A DNA stretch of 64,000 bases from Stigmatella aurantiaca DW4/3-1. Lineage in GTDB: Bacteria > Myxococcota > Myxococcia > Myxococcales > Myxococcaceae. Positions 34,085 through 46,000 of this stretch are shown piece after piece (positions within the stretch are counted from its first letter, which is position 1; each line of letters starts with the position of its first letter). A model generated the notes under the pieces. That model worked only from the letters and a program-made list of their open reading frames with translations. It did not search any database and had not been told where the DNA came from. Position numbers and translations under genes: made by a program. The stretch spans positions 7,644,893 to 7,708,892 of the forward strand of contig NC_014623.1 of NCBI RefSeq assembly GCF_000165485.1. The letters are read 5' to 3'.

Positions 34085-37000
34085 TCAGGGCGCGGGACGC
34101 TCCACCTCGAGGGGCTTGACCTTCACGACGGAGAACTCCACGCGGCGGTTGGCGTCACGGCCCTTGGAGGTCTTGTTGCTGGCCACCGGGCGGGCCTCGC
34201 CGAAACCCACCGAATCCAGCCGCTCCGCCGCGACGCCCTCCTGGACGAGGCGCTCGAGCACGGCCTTCGCCCGGCGCTCGGACAGGCGCAGGTTCTCCTC
34301 GTCGGGCCCTTGATCGTCCGTGTAGCCCTCCACCCGGACCTTCTCGATTTCGGGGTGGGCCTTGAGCACCTGCGCCACCTGCTTCAGCAGGCTGAAGGAC
34401 TTCGGGAGGATGACGTCCATCTTGGAGGTGAAGAAGATCTTATCGAGGATGACGATCTTCTCCCGCTCCACGAGCACCTTCACCTTGCCCTTGTCGGGGC
34501 AGCCATCCTCGTCGGTCACGCCGTTGATCGTCTCCGGCTGGTTGGGGCACTTGTCGCTCGCATCCGCGATGCCATCCTGGTCGTTGTCCGGGTCCGGGCA
34601 GCCGTCCTCATCCCGGAAGCCGTCCTTGTCCTCGGGCTCGTTCGGGCAGCGGTCCACGTCATCCGTCAAGCCGTCCCCGTCCGTATCCACCGGCGGCGGC
34701 GGGGGGGCTTCGTCCGGGCAACCGTCTTCGTCCTGGAAGCCGTTCTTCGTCTCCGGCGCGTTGGGGCACTTGTCGCTCGCGTCCAGAATGCCGTCCCCAT
34801 CGTTGTCCGGATCCGCGCAGCCATCCTCGTCCTGGAAGCCGTCCATGTCTTCCGGCCCCTGCGGGCACACCGGCGCGGGCGCCTGCTGGGGAACCGCCAC
34901 GGGCTCCACCACCGGCTTCTCCTCGGGCTTGGGCGATGGCGCCTTGCGCTCTCCCAGCGACCAGTAGGATACCCCCGCGACGATCCGGAACGCGGGCGTG
35001 CCGTAGCCCCGCGTGAAGCCAGGCCCACCGCCCACGTGGGCATCGAAGGCATTCAGGAACCGGTACTTCACCATGGCGAGCAGTTCGAGCGGCCGCTCCT
35101 CGGCGCCCTCCTGCCCCAACCCGAGGGCGCCCGCCAGCGAGCCCCCCACGGTCAGCTTGCCGAAAGGCACCTCCGCGCCGAAGCCGTAGGTGAACTCATT
35201 GGACACGGAGAGGTTGCGCAGCTGCTCCTTGGAGCGGAAAGCAAAGCCCAGGTTGGCCAGCACCCGGACGCCGCTGCCGTGACGCCACTCGCCGAGGGCC
35301 CGGGGGTGCACGGAGAAAGGCCCCCCGCGAAAATCCGCGCTGCCCGTGGGCAGGTGGATCGGAAGCGCCACGCCCAGGTCGATCGACTCCCGGGACAAGA
35401 GGTGCGCCTTCGGCACCAGCCGCAGATTCCCAAGGCCCGTCGAGTCCGCACCCTGCGCCTTCGGGCCCGTATCCGACACGGAGGAGGTCTGCGAGGTAAT
35501 AGGGAGCGCCACGCCCAACTCGAACCTGTCGCGCAAGGCGATAGCCCCCATCAAGTCCACGGTGATCTGGGACGCCACCAACTTGTGGATGGCCTCGTCC
35601 GAGACCGGGTTGGTGAGGGTCAGCGGGTCCTTCGCGTAGCTCAGCGACACGCCTAGGTTCCAGTCCCGGTGATGCCCGACCCTCGCGCTATGGAGGCCCA
35701 AGAGGTCGTGCAGACCTGGGGCCGGCTTGTACTGCTGCACGTCGATCTTGTCGGACATGGCCGCCGGGGTGATGGACTGGGCTTCCGCGGGCAAGCTCCC
35801 GAGGCCTCCCAGGACCACCATCCCCCCACAGACCCCGGCCAGGGCCGAGGAACGGCCCCCCCGGCCCTGCCGGCGGCGCCGCAGCAGCGGCAGTCCGAGC
35901 AACAGCGCCAGCGGCACCAGGCTCGAAGTTCCCGTCGAGCCACAACCGCTGCCACCGACGATGAAGTCGTCCGAGCCGTCCAGCGGATTGCTGCCAATGT
36001 CCCGCTCGTCGCCGTCGTTCACCCCGCCTTCGTCGGTGTCCGCCTTGCGAGGATCGGTCTCGCCTGGATCAACAGTACCCGAGTGGTTCGCGTCCTCTTG
36101 ACCATCGAGCAGCGTGTCTCCATCGGTGTCCGGTTTGTTCGGATCTGTCTCACCGTTGTCGAAGCTGCCCGAATGATCCTTGTCTTCCACGCCATCCGGC
36201 AAACCGTCTCCATCCGAATCCGCCTTGCGCGGGTCGGTCTTCGACAGCGGATCGCTGTCCGGCCGGAAGTTCGGCGAGGTCTTGTTGGTCCCAGAAGGCG
36301 CCGTCGCCGCCGTCACACCTCGCTCGGTGCCATCGAAGAGCCCATCGCCGTCGCTGTCCTCGTCGAGGGCATTGATCCGGCCGTCTCCATCCGTGTCCTC
36401 CAGGCCGTCCGCGCCGTCGGGCACACCATCGTCATCCGAGTCGTTGTCGAAGGGATCGGTGCCAACTTCCTCTTCACGCGTGTTGTCCACACCGTCCAGA
36501 TCGGCATCCCTGTCATCCGTGGGATCCAGGGGGTCGAGTTCCCTCTCGTCGACCCGGCCATTGTGGTTGCGATCCTCGATGCCATCGAACACACCCCCGG
36601 CATCGGTGTCCCGCTTCAACGGATCCGTCCTCGTGGATGGATCCGCATCGGCAACGAACTTCGACGGATCCGTCCCGATACCCTCGGGCGTGGTCAAGCC
36701 GAGCTCCAAGCCATCGCTCAGCCCGTCCTCATCCGTATCGAACACGAGCGGGTTCGTCTCGTTGGCATCCACCTTACCGTCGTGGTTGGCATCCTCCGAA
36801 CCGTCCTTCAGGCCATCGTCGTCCGTGTCGTCATCCAACGGGGCCGTCTTCGTAGACGGATCCACATCGGCAACGAACTTCGACAGGTCCGTGTCGTTGC
36901 CCTCCGGCTCCGTCAGGGCCAGTTCCAGGCCATCGCTCAGCCCATCCAAGTCCGTGTCGAACACGAGCGGGCTTGTCTCATCGGCATCCACCACGCCGTT

Positions 37001-40000
37001 GTGGTTGGCATCCTCGGAACCGTCCAGCAGACCGTCGTTGTCCGTGTCGTCATCCATCGGATCCGTTCCAAGCTTGGCCTCCAGCTCGTCGGAGAGACCA
37101 TCGCCGTCCGAGTCCCCGGGCGGCAACGGCGCGGACACGGTCACCGTCGCGGTGTCCGTCCCGCCGTTCCCGTCGGAGATCGTGTACGTGAACGTCGTGG
37201 AGCTGAAACCAGCGCTTGGCGTGAAGCGCACCTCCGAGGCGGTGAACGCCACCACCCCCTGAGACGGCTGGGTTACCGAGACGATGGTGAGGGTCTCCCC
37301 CGTATCGGGCTCCGCCGTGTCGTTGGCCAGCACGTCCAGTGGCGTGGGGCCACTGCCCGCGTCGACCACGAAGGTGTCGTCGTTGGCCGTGGGCGGATCA
37401 TTCACCGGCGTCACCGTCACCGTCACCGTCGCCGTGTCTGTCCCGCCGTTGCCGTCGGAGATCGTGTACGTGAACGTCGTGGTGCCGTTGTAATCGGCCT
37501 CGGGCGTGAACTGCACGACACCGTCCATCAACGTCACCGTGCCATGGGCCGGCTGCGTCACCACCGTCACGACCAAGGTTTCGCCGGCATCCGGCGCCGC
37601 CGAGTCGTTGCCCAGGACCTCCAGAACCACCGCGCCGCTGTCCTCGGGGACATTGAAGCTGTCGTCATTGGCCTGGGGCGGGTTGTTGACCGGGCGCACC
37701 TGAACCGTCACGGTGGCCGTGTCGCTTCCGCCGCGACCATCCGACACCGTGTAGGTGAAGGACGTGGTCCCCGTGAAACCCGCGGTGGGCGTGAAGGTCA
37801 CACGCGTGGCGGTGAAGCCCACCCCTCCGCCCAGGGCGGGCTGCGTCACCGCCGTGATGACGAGCGTCTCGCCCGTATCCGGGGCCGTCGTGTCGTTGGC
37901 CAACACGTCCAGGGGGTTGGACGAACTGCCCGTCACGACCGTGAAGAGGTCATCCACCGCATCGGGCGGCCTGTTGAGCGGCGTGACCGTCACCGTCACC
38001 CGCGCCTGATCCCTCCCGCCGTTGCCATCCGACACCGTGTAGAGGAACGTCGTGGTCCCGGAGAAGTTGACCGCGGGCGTGAACGTCACGTCCCCGGCCG
38101 TGAACGTCACCGAGCCATGGGCCGGCTGGGTCACCCCGATGACGGTGAGATCCTCGCCGGTGTCCGGCGCCGTCGAGTCATTGGCCAACACGTCAAAGAC
38201 CGTCGCGCCGCTGTTCTCATCCACCGTGAAGGCGTCGTCATTGGCCGCAGGCGGGTTGTTCGAGCCCGAGACCACCACCGTCACCGTGGCCGTATCCGTT
38301 CCCCCATTGCCATCGGAGATCTCGTAATCGAAGAAGGTGGTGCCGCTGAAGTTGGCCGCGGGCGTGAAGCGCACCTCGCCCCCGGTCAGCTCCACCGTGC
38401 CATTCGCGGGCTGGGTCACCGACGTCACCGTCAGCGTCTCCCCGTCATCCGGCGCGAACGTGTCGTTGAGCAACACGTCCAGCACCATGGCCGCGCTGTT
38501 CTCGGCCACCCGGAAGCTGTCGTTGACGGCCGTGGGCGGGTCGTTCACCGGGGTCACCGTCACCGTCACCGTCGCCGTGTCCGTGCCTCCGTTCCCATCC
38601 GAGATGGTGTACGAGAACACCGTGACGCCGTGGAAGTTGGCCTCGGGCGTGAACCGCACCAGGCCGCCCGACTGAGACGCCGTGCCATGGGCCGGCTGGG
38701 TTACCCCCGTCACCGTCAGCGTCTCGCCCACATCCGGCGCGGACGTGTCGTTGGCCAGCACGTCCAGCACCGCGGTGCCACTGTCCTCGGCCACCGTGAA
38801 GGTGTCGTTGATGGCATCCGGCGGGTCGTTCACCGGCGTCACCGTCACCGTCACCGTCGCCGTGTCCGTCCCTCCATTTCCATCGGACACCGTGTACGTG
38901 AACGTCGTGGTCCCGTTGAAGCCCGCCGTCGGCGTGAACCGCACCAGCCCCCCCGTCAATCCCACCACGCCGTTGACGGGCTGGGTCACCGCCGTCACGG
39001 ACAGCGTCTCGCCCACATCCGGCGCGGACGTGTCGTTGGCCAGCACGTTCAGATGGGTGCCCGTGGTGCCCTCGGCCACCGTGAAGCTGTCGTCGTTGGC
39101 CGTGGGCGGATCATTCACCGGCGTCACCGTCACCGTGACCGCCGCCGAGTCGACCCCTCCGTTGCCATCCGACACCGTGTACGTGAAGACCGTGGTCCCG
39201 TTGAAGTTGGCCTCCGGGGTGAAGCTCACCGCCCCACCCGTCAGCGTCACCGTGCCGTGCGCCGGCTGGGTGACCGAGCTGACGGACAGCACCTCGTTCG
39301 TATCCGGCGCGAACGTGTCGTTGCTCAGCACGTCGAATTCCGTGGCCGCGCTGTCCTCGGCCACCGTGAACGCATCATCGTTGGCGACCGGCGGATTGTT
39401 CGTCCCTTCCACCGTCACCGTCACCGTGGCCGAGTCCGTCCCTCCGTGGCCATCCGACACGGTGTACGTGAACGTCGTGGAGCCCTCGAAGTTGGGGGCG
39501 GGCGTGAAGCTCACCCCGTTTCCAGTCAATGCCACCGTTCCGGACACGGGCGGCGTGACCGACGCCACCGTCAGCGTCTCGCCCACATCCGGCGCGGACG
39601 TGTCGTTGAGCAGCACGTCCAGCAACGTGGGCCCGCTGTTCTCGGCCACCGTGAAGGCATCGTCGTTGGCCACCGGCGGATCGTTCACCGGCGTCACCGT
39701 CACCGTCACCGTCGCCGTTGCCGTGCCCCCGTTGCCATCGGAAATGGTGTACGCGAAGGACGTGCTCCCGTTGAAATTGGCGGCGGGTGTGAAGCTCACG
39801 TTGGCCGCGGTGAAGGTCACCGTGCCGTTCGCGGGCTGGGTGACGGAGGTCACCGTCAGCGTCTCGCCGGTATCGGGCGCGATCCGGTCATTGGCCAGGA
39901 CATCCATCACCGTGGCCGCGCTGTCCTCGGCCACCGTGAAGCTGTCGTTGACGGCCGTGGGCGGATCATTCACCGGCGTCACCGTCACCGTCACCGTCGC

Positions 40001-43000
40001 CGTGTCCGTCCCGCCGTTGCCATCGGACAGCGTGTACGTGAACGTCGTGGTCCCGTTGTAATTGGTCTCGGGCCTGAAGCGCACGGTGCCGGTGATCAAC
40101 GTCACCTGGCCATGGGCCGGTTGGGTCACCGCCGAGACGGCCAGCGTCTCGCCCGTATCCGGCTCCGCCGTGTCGTTGGTCCGGACATCCAGCACCGTGA
40201 ACCCGCTGTCCTCCAGGACGGAGAACGCATCGTCGTTGGCCGTGGGCGGATCATTCACCGGCGTTACGGACACGGTCACGATGGCCGTGTCCGTGCCCCC
40301 GTTGCCATCGGACACCGTGTACGTGAACGTCGTGATGCCGTTGAAGTTGGCCGCGGGCGTGAAGCTCACCTTGTCCGCCGTGATGGCCACCGTCGCGTTC
40401 GCAGGCTGGGTCACCGAGAGGATGGAGAGGGTCTCCCCCGTGTCTGGGGCCGCCGTGTCGTTCACCAGCACGTCCAGCACCGTGGTCCCGCTGTCTTCAG
40501 CCAGCGTGAAGCTGTCATCGTTGGCCGTGGGGGGCCTGTTGGTCCCGCCCACGATGACCGTCACCGTGGCCGTGGCCGTGCCCCCGTTGCCATCCGAGAT
40601 CGTGTACGTGAACGTCGTGGTGCCGCTGAAGTTGGTGGCGGGCGTGAAGCTCACATTGCCCGCGGTGAAGGTCACCGTGCCATTCGCGGGCTGCGTCACG
40701 GCCGTCACCCGCAGGGTCTCTCCCACGTCGGGGGTAATCGTGTCGTTGATCAACACGTTCAGCGCCGTGGGGCCGCTGTTGCCCGCCACCGTGAAGCTGT
40801 CGTCGTTGGCCGTGGGCGGATCGTTCACCGGCGTCACCGTCACCACCACGGTGGCCGTGTCCGTGCCACCCCGGCCATCCGAGGCCGTGTAGGTGAAGGA
40901 GGCAGTGCCAAAGAAGTTGGCCGGTGGCGTGTAGCTCACCTCGGTGGCCGTGAAGGTCACCGTTCCCTGAGCCGGTTGGGTCACCGCCACCACCGACAGG
41001 GTCTCGCCCAGGTCCGGTGCCGTCGAGTCGTTGGCCAGCACGTCCAGCACCGTGGCCCCGCTGTCCTCGGCCACCGTGAAGGCATCGTCGCCCGCAGTGG
41101 GCGGGCGGTTCACCGGCGTCACCGTCACCGTCACCGTCGCCGTGTCCGTTCCGCCGTTGCCATCGGAGATCGAGTACGTGAACGTCGTGGTGCCGCGGAA
41201 CCCGGTGTCCGGCGTGAACGTCACATCGGTGGCCGTGAAGGACACCGAGCCGTTGGCTGGCTGGGTCACCCCGGTGATGGTCAGCGTCTCGCCGGTGTCC
41301 GGCGCGAACGTGTCGTTGGCCAGCACATCCAGGGACGTCGGCCCCAGGTCCTCGGACATCGTGAAGGTGTCGTTCACGGCGTCCGGCGGATCGTTCACCG
41401 GCGTCACCGTCACCGTCACCGTGGCCTCATCCGAAGCCCCACCGCCGTCCGTCACCGTGTAGGTGAACGACGTGGTCCCGGAGTAGTTGGCCGCGGGCGT
41501 GAAGGTCACGTTGTCCGAGGTGAAGGTCACCGTGCCGTTCGCCGGCTGGGTCACCGCCGTCACCCGCAGCGACTCGCCCGTCTCGGGGCTCGTCGAGTCG
41601 TTGGCCAGCACATCCACCACCGTGGCCCCACTGTCCTCGGCCACCGTGATGGCATCGTCGTTGGCCGTGGGCGGATCGTTCACCGGCGTCACCGTCACCG
41701 TGACGTTGGCCGTATCCGTGCCGCCGTTGCCATCGGACACCGTGTACGTGAAGGCCGTGGCCCCGAAATAGTTCTCCGGGGGCGTGTAGCTCACCTTGTC
41801 CCCGGTGATGGCCACCGTGCCGCGGGTCGGCTGCGTCACCGCGATGAGGGTGAGCGTCTCGCCCGTGTCCGGCAGGGTGGTGTCATTGGCCAGCACGTCC
41901 AGCGCCGTGGTCCCGCTGTCCTCCAACACCGTGAAGCTGTCGTCCTCGGCCGTGGGCCGGTGGTTGCTCCCGCCCACGACGATCGTCACCGTCGCCGTCG
42001 CCGTGCCCCCATTGCCATCCGACACCGTGTACGTGAACGTCGTGGTCCCGTTGAAGTCCGTCGCGGGGGTGAAGCGCACCACGCCCCCGGTCAGCGTCAC
42101 CGAGCCATTGGCCGGCTGAGTCACCGCCGTGATGGTCAACGTCTCGCCGATGTCGGGCGCCGTCGAGTCATTGGCCAGCACGTCCAGCGCCGTGGCCCCG
42201 CTGTTCTCCTCGACCGAGAAAGAATCATTGTTGGCCACCGGCAAGTCGTTCACCGGTGTCACCGTCACCGTCACCGTCGCCGTCGCCGTCCCCCCGTTGC
42301 CATCGGAGATCGTGTACGTGAATGTCGCGACCCCGTAGTAGTTGGCTGGCGGCGTGTAGCTCACGTTGCCCGGGGTGAAGGTCACCGCGCCCTCGGAGGG
42401 CTGCGTCACCGCCGTGATGGTCAGCGTCTCTCCTGCCTCCGGGGCGGACGAGTCGTTGGCCAGCACGTTCAACACCGTCGTGCCACTGTCCTCGGCCACC
42501 GAGTAGGCGTCGTTGTTCGCGGTCGGCGGGTCATTCACTGGCGAGACGTTCAGCGTCACCGTGGCAGTGGCCGTGCCCCCGTTGCCATCGGAGATCGTGT
42601 ACGTGAACGCCGTGGTGCCGAAGAAGTTGGCCGCGGGCGTGAAGCTGACGCTCGAGGCGGTGAAGGTCACCGTGCCCCCACCCGGCTGAGTCACCGCGAT
42701 GATGGTGAGCGTCTCCCCCACGTCGGGCGCTGACGTGTCGTTGGCGAGCACGTCCAGCACCGTGGCGCCGCTGTCCTCGGCCACCGTGAAGCTGTCGTTG
42801 ACGGCCCGGGGCGGGTCGTTCATCGGCGTCACCGTCACCGTCACCGTCGCCGTGTCCGTGCCGTTGTTGCCATCGGAGACCGTGTACGTGAATGTCGTGG
42901 TGCCGTTGAAGTTGGCCTCGGGCCTGAAGCGCACCACGCCCCCCGTCAGCGTCACCGCGCCATGCGTGGGCAAGGTCACCGCGATCACGGAGAGCGTCTC

Positions 43001-46000
43001 CCCTGTGTCCGGCTCCGTGGTGTCATTGGCCAGCACGTCCAGCACCGTGAACCCGCTGTCCTCCAGCACCGTGAAGGCATCGTCGTTGGCCGTCGGCGGA
43101 TCGTTCACCGGCGTCACCGTCACCGAGACGGACGCCGTGTCCGTGCCCCCGTTGCCATCGGACACCGTGTACGTGAACGTCGTGGTGCCGTTGAAGTTGG
43201 CCGCGGGCGTGAAGCTGACGTTCGAGGGGGTGAAGGTCACCGTGCCATTCGCCGGCTGGGTCACCGCCGTGACGGTCAGCGTCTCGCCCGTGTCCGGCGC
43301 CGTGGTGTCGTTGGCCAGCACGTCCAGCACCGTGGCCCCGCTGTTCTCCGCCACCGTGTAGTTGTCGTTCTTGGCATCGGGCGGGTGGTTCACCGGCGTC
43401 ACCATCACCGTCACCGTCGCCGTCGCCGTGCCCCCATTGCCGTCGGACACTGTGTACGTGAACGTCGTGGTGCCGCTGAAGTTGGTGGCGGGCTTGAAGC
43501 GCAGCACGCCCCCCGTCAGCGTCACCGTGCCATTCGCCGGCTGCGTCACCGCCGAGATCGAGAGCGTTTCCCCCACGTCCGGGGCCAGCGTGTCGTTGGC
43601 CAGCACGTCCAACGCCGTGGCCGCGCTGTTCTCGGCCACCGTGAAGGCATCGTCGTTGGCCACCGGCGGATCGTTCACCGGCGTCACCGTCACCGTCACC
43701 GTCGCCGTGTCGGTACCGCCATTGCCATCGGACACCGTGTACGTGAACGTCGTGGTCCCGTTGTAGTTGGCCGGCGGCGTGTAGCTCACGTTCCCCGTTC
43801 CGAGGGTCACCGTGCCGTTCGCCGGCTGCGTCACCGCCGTGAGGGTGAGCGTCTCGCCCGTGTCCGGCGCCGTGGTGTCATTGGCCAGCACGTCCAGCAC
43901 CGTGGCCCCGCTGTCCTCCAACACCGTGTAGTTGTCGTTGACGGCATCCGGCGGGTCATTCACCGGCGTCACCGTCACCGTCACCGTCGCCGTGTCCGAC
44001 CCTCCATTGCCATCGGACACCGTGTACGTGAACGTCGTGGTGCCGCTGAAGTTGGCGGCTGGGGTGAAGCGCAGCACGCCCCCCGTCAGCGTCACCGTGC
44101 CATTCGCCGGCTGCGTCACCGCCACGATCGAGAGCGTCTCGCCCACATCCGGGGCCAGCGTGTCGTTGGCCAGCACGTCCAGCGCCGTGGCCCCACTGTC
44201 CTCCAGCACCGTGAACGCATCGTCCTCGGCCACCGGCGGGTCGTTCACCGGCGTCACCGTCACCGTCACCGTCGCCGTCGCCGTGCCCCCGTTGCCATCG
44301 GACACCGTGTACGTGAACGTCGTGGTTCCGTTGTAGTTGGCTGGCGGCGTGTAGCCCACGTTGGCCGCAGTGAAGGTCACCGTGCCGTTCGCCGGCTGCG
44401 TCACCGCCGTGACGGACAGCACCTCGCCGAGGTCCGGCGCGGTGGTGTCGTTGGCCAGCACGTTCAGCACCGTGGCCGCGCTGTCCTCCAGCACCGTGTA
44501 GCTGTCGTCCCTGGCCACCGGCGGGTTGTTCTGTGCCACGACCCGGACCGTCACCGTGGCCGTGTCGGTGCCCCCATTGCCGTCCGAGATGGTGTAGGTG
44601 AACGTCGTGGTGCCCTGGAACCCCGGGTTGGACGTGAAGCTCACGCCCGTGGCGGTGAAGGTCACCGTGCCGTTCGCCGGCTGCGTCACCGCCGTGACGG
44701 TCAGCGTCTCACCGGTGTCCGGCGCGGCGGTGTCGTTGGCCAGCACGTCCAGCACCGTGGTGCCGGCGGTGTCCATCAGCGTGAAGCTGTCGTTGACGGC
44801 GTCTGGCGGGTCGTTCACCGGCGTCACCGTCACCGTCACCGTGGCGGTGGCCGTGCCCCCGTTGCCATCGGACACCGTGTACGTGAACGTCGTGGTTCCG
44901 TTGTAGTTGGCCGCGGGCGTGAAGCGCACCACGCTCGGGGTCGAGGTCACCGTGCCGTTCGCCGGCTGCGTCACCGCCGTGAGGGTGAGCGTCTCGCCCG
45001 TGTCCGGCAGGGTGGTGTCGTTGGCCAGCACGTCCAGCACCGTGGCCCCGCTGTCCTCCAGCACCGTGAACGCATCGTCCTGGGCCACCGGCGGGTCATT
45101 CACGTTCGTCACCGTCACGGTGACGATGGCCGTGCTGGTGCCACCATTGCCGTCCGAGACCGTGTACGTGAACGTCGTGGTCCCGCTGAAGCCGGGCGTG
45201 GGGGTGAAGCTCACGTTCGTGGGGGTGAAGCTCACCGTGCCGTGGGCCGGCTGCGTCACCTCGGAGATGGACAGCGTCTCCCCCGTGTCCGGCAGGGTGG
45301 TATCGTTGGCCAGCACGTTGAACACCGTCGCCGCGCTGTTCTCCGCCACCGTGTAGTTGTCGTTCTGGGCCACCGGCGGGTCGTTCACCGGCGTCACCGT
45401 CACCGTCACCGTCGCCGTGTCCGAGCCGCCGTTGCCATCGGAGATCGTGTAAGTGAACGTCGTGGTGCCGTTGAAGTTGGCTGGCGGCGTGTAGCGCACC
45501 ACGCCCGCCGTCAGCGTCACCGAGCCCTGCGTGGGCTGGGTCACCGACTTGATGGACAGCGTCTCGCCCGTGTCCGGCGCCGAGGTGTCGTTGGCCAGCA
45601 CGTCCAACGCCGTGGCCCCACTGTCCTCCGCCACCGAGACGGCGTCATCCACCGCGTCGGGCGGATCATTGACCGGCGTCACCGTCACCGTGACGGTGGC
45701 CGTGTCCGTCCCGCCGTTCCCGTCGGACACCGTATAAATGAACGTCGTGGTGCCGTTGAAGTTGGCCGCGGGCTTGAAGCTCACGTTCGTGGCCGTGAAC
45801 GTCACCGTGCCATTCGCGGGCTGCGTCACATCAGAGATGGACAGCGTCTCGCCCGTATCCGGCGCCGTGGTGTCGTTGGCCAGCACGTTGAACACTGTCG
45901 CCGCGCTGTCCTCCAGCACCGTGTAGGCATCGTCATTGGCCGTCGGTGGGTCGTTCACCGGCGTCACCGTCACCGTCACCGTGGCGGTGGCCGTGCCCCC

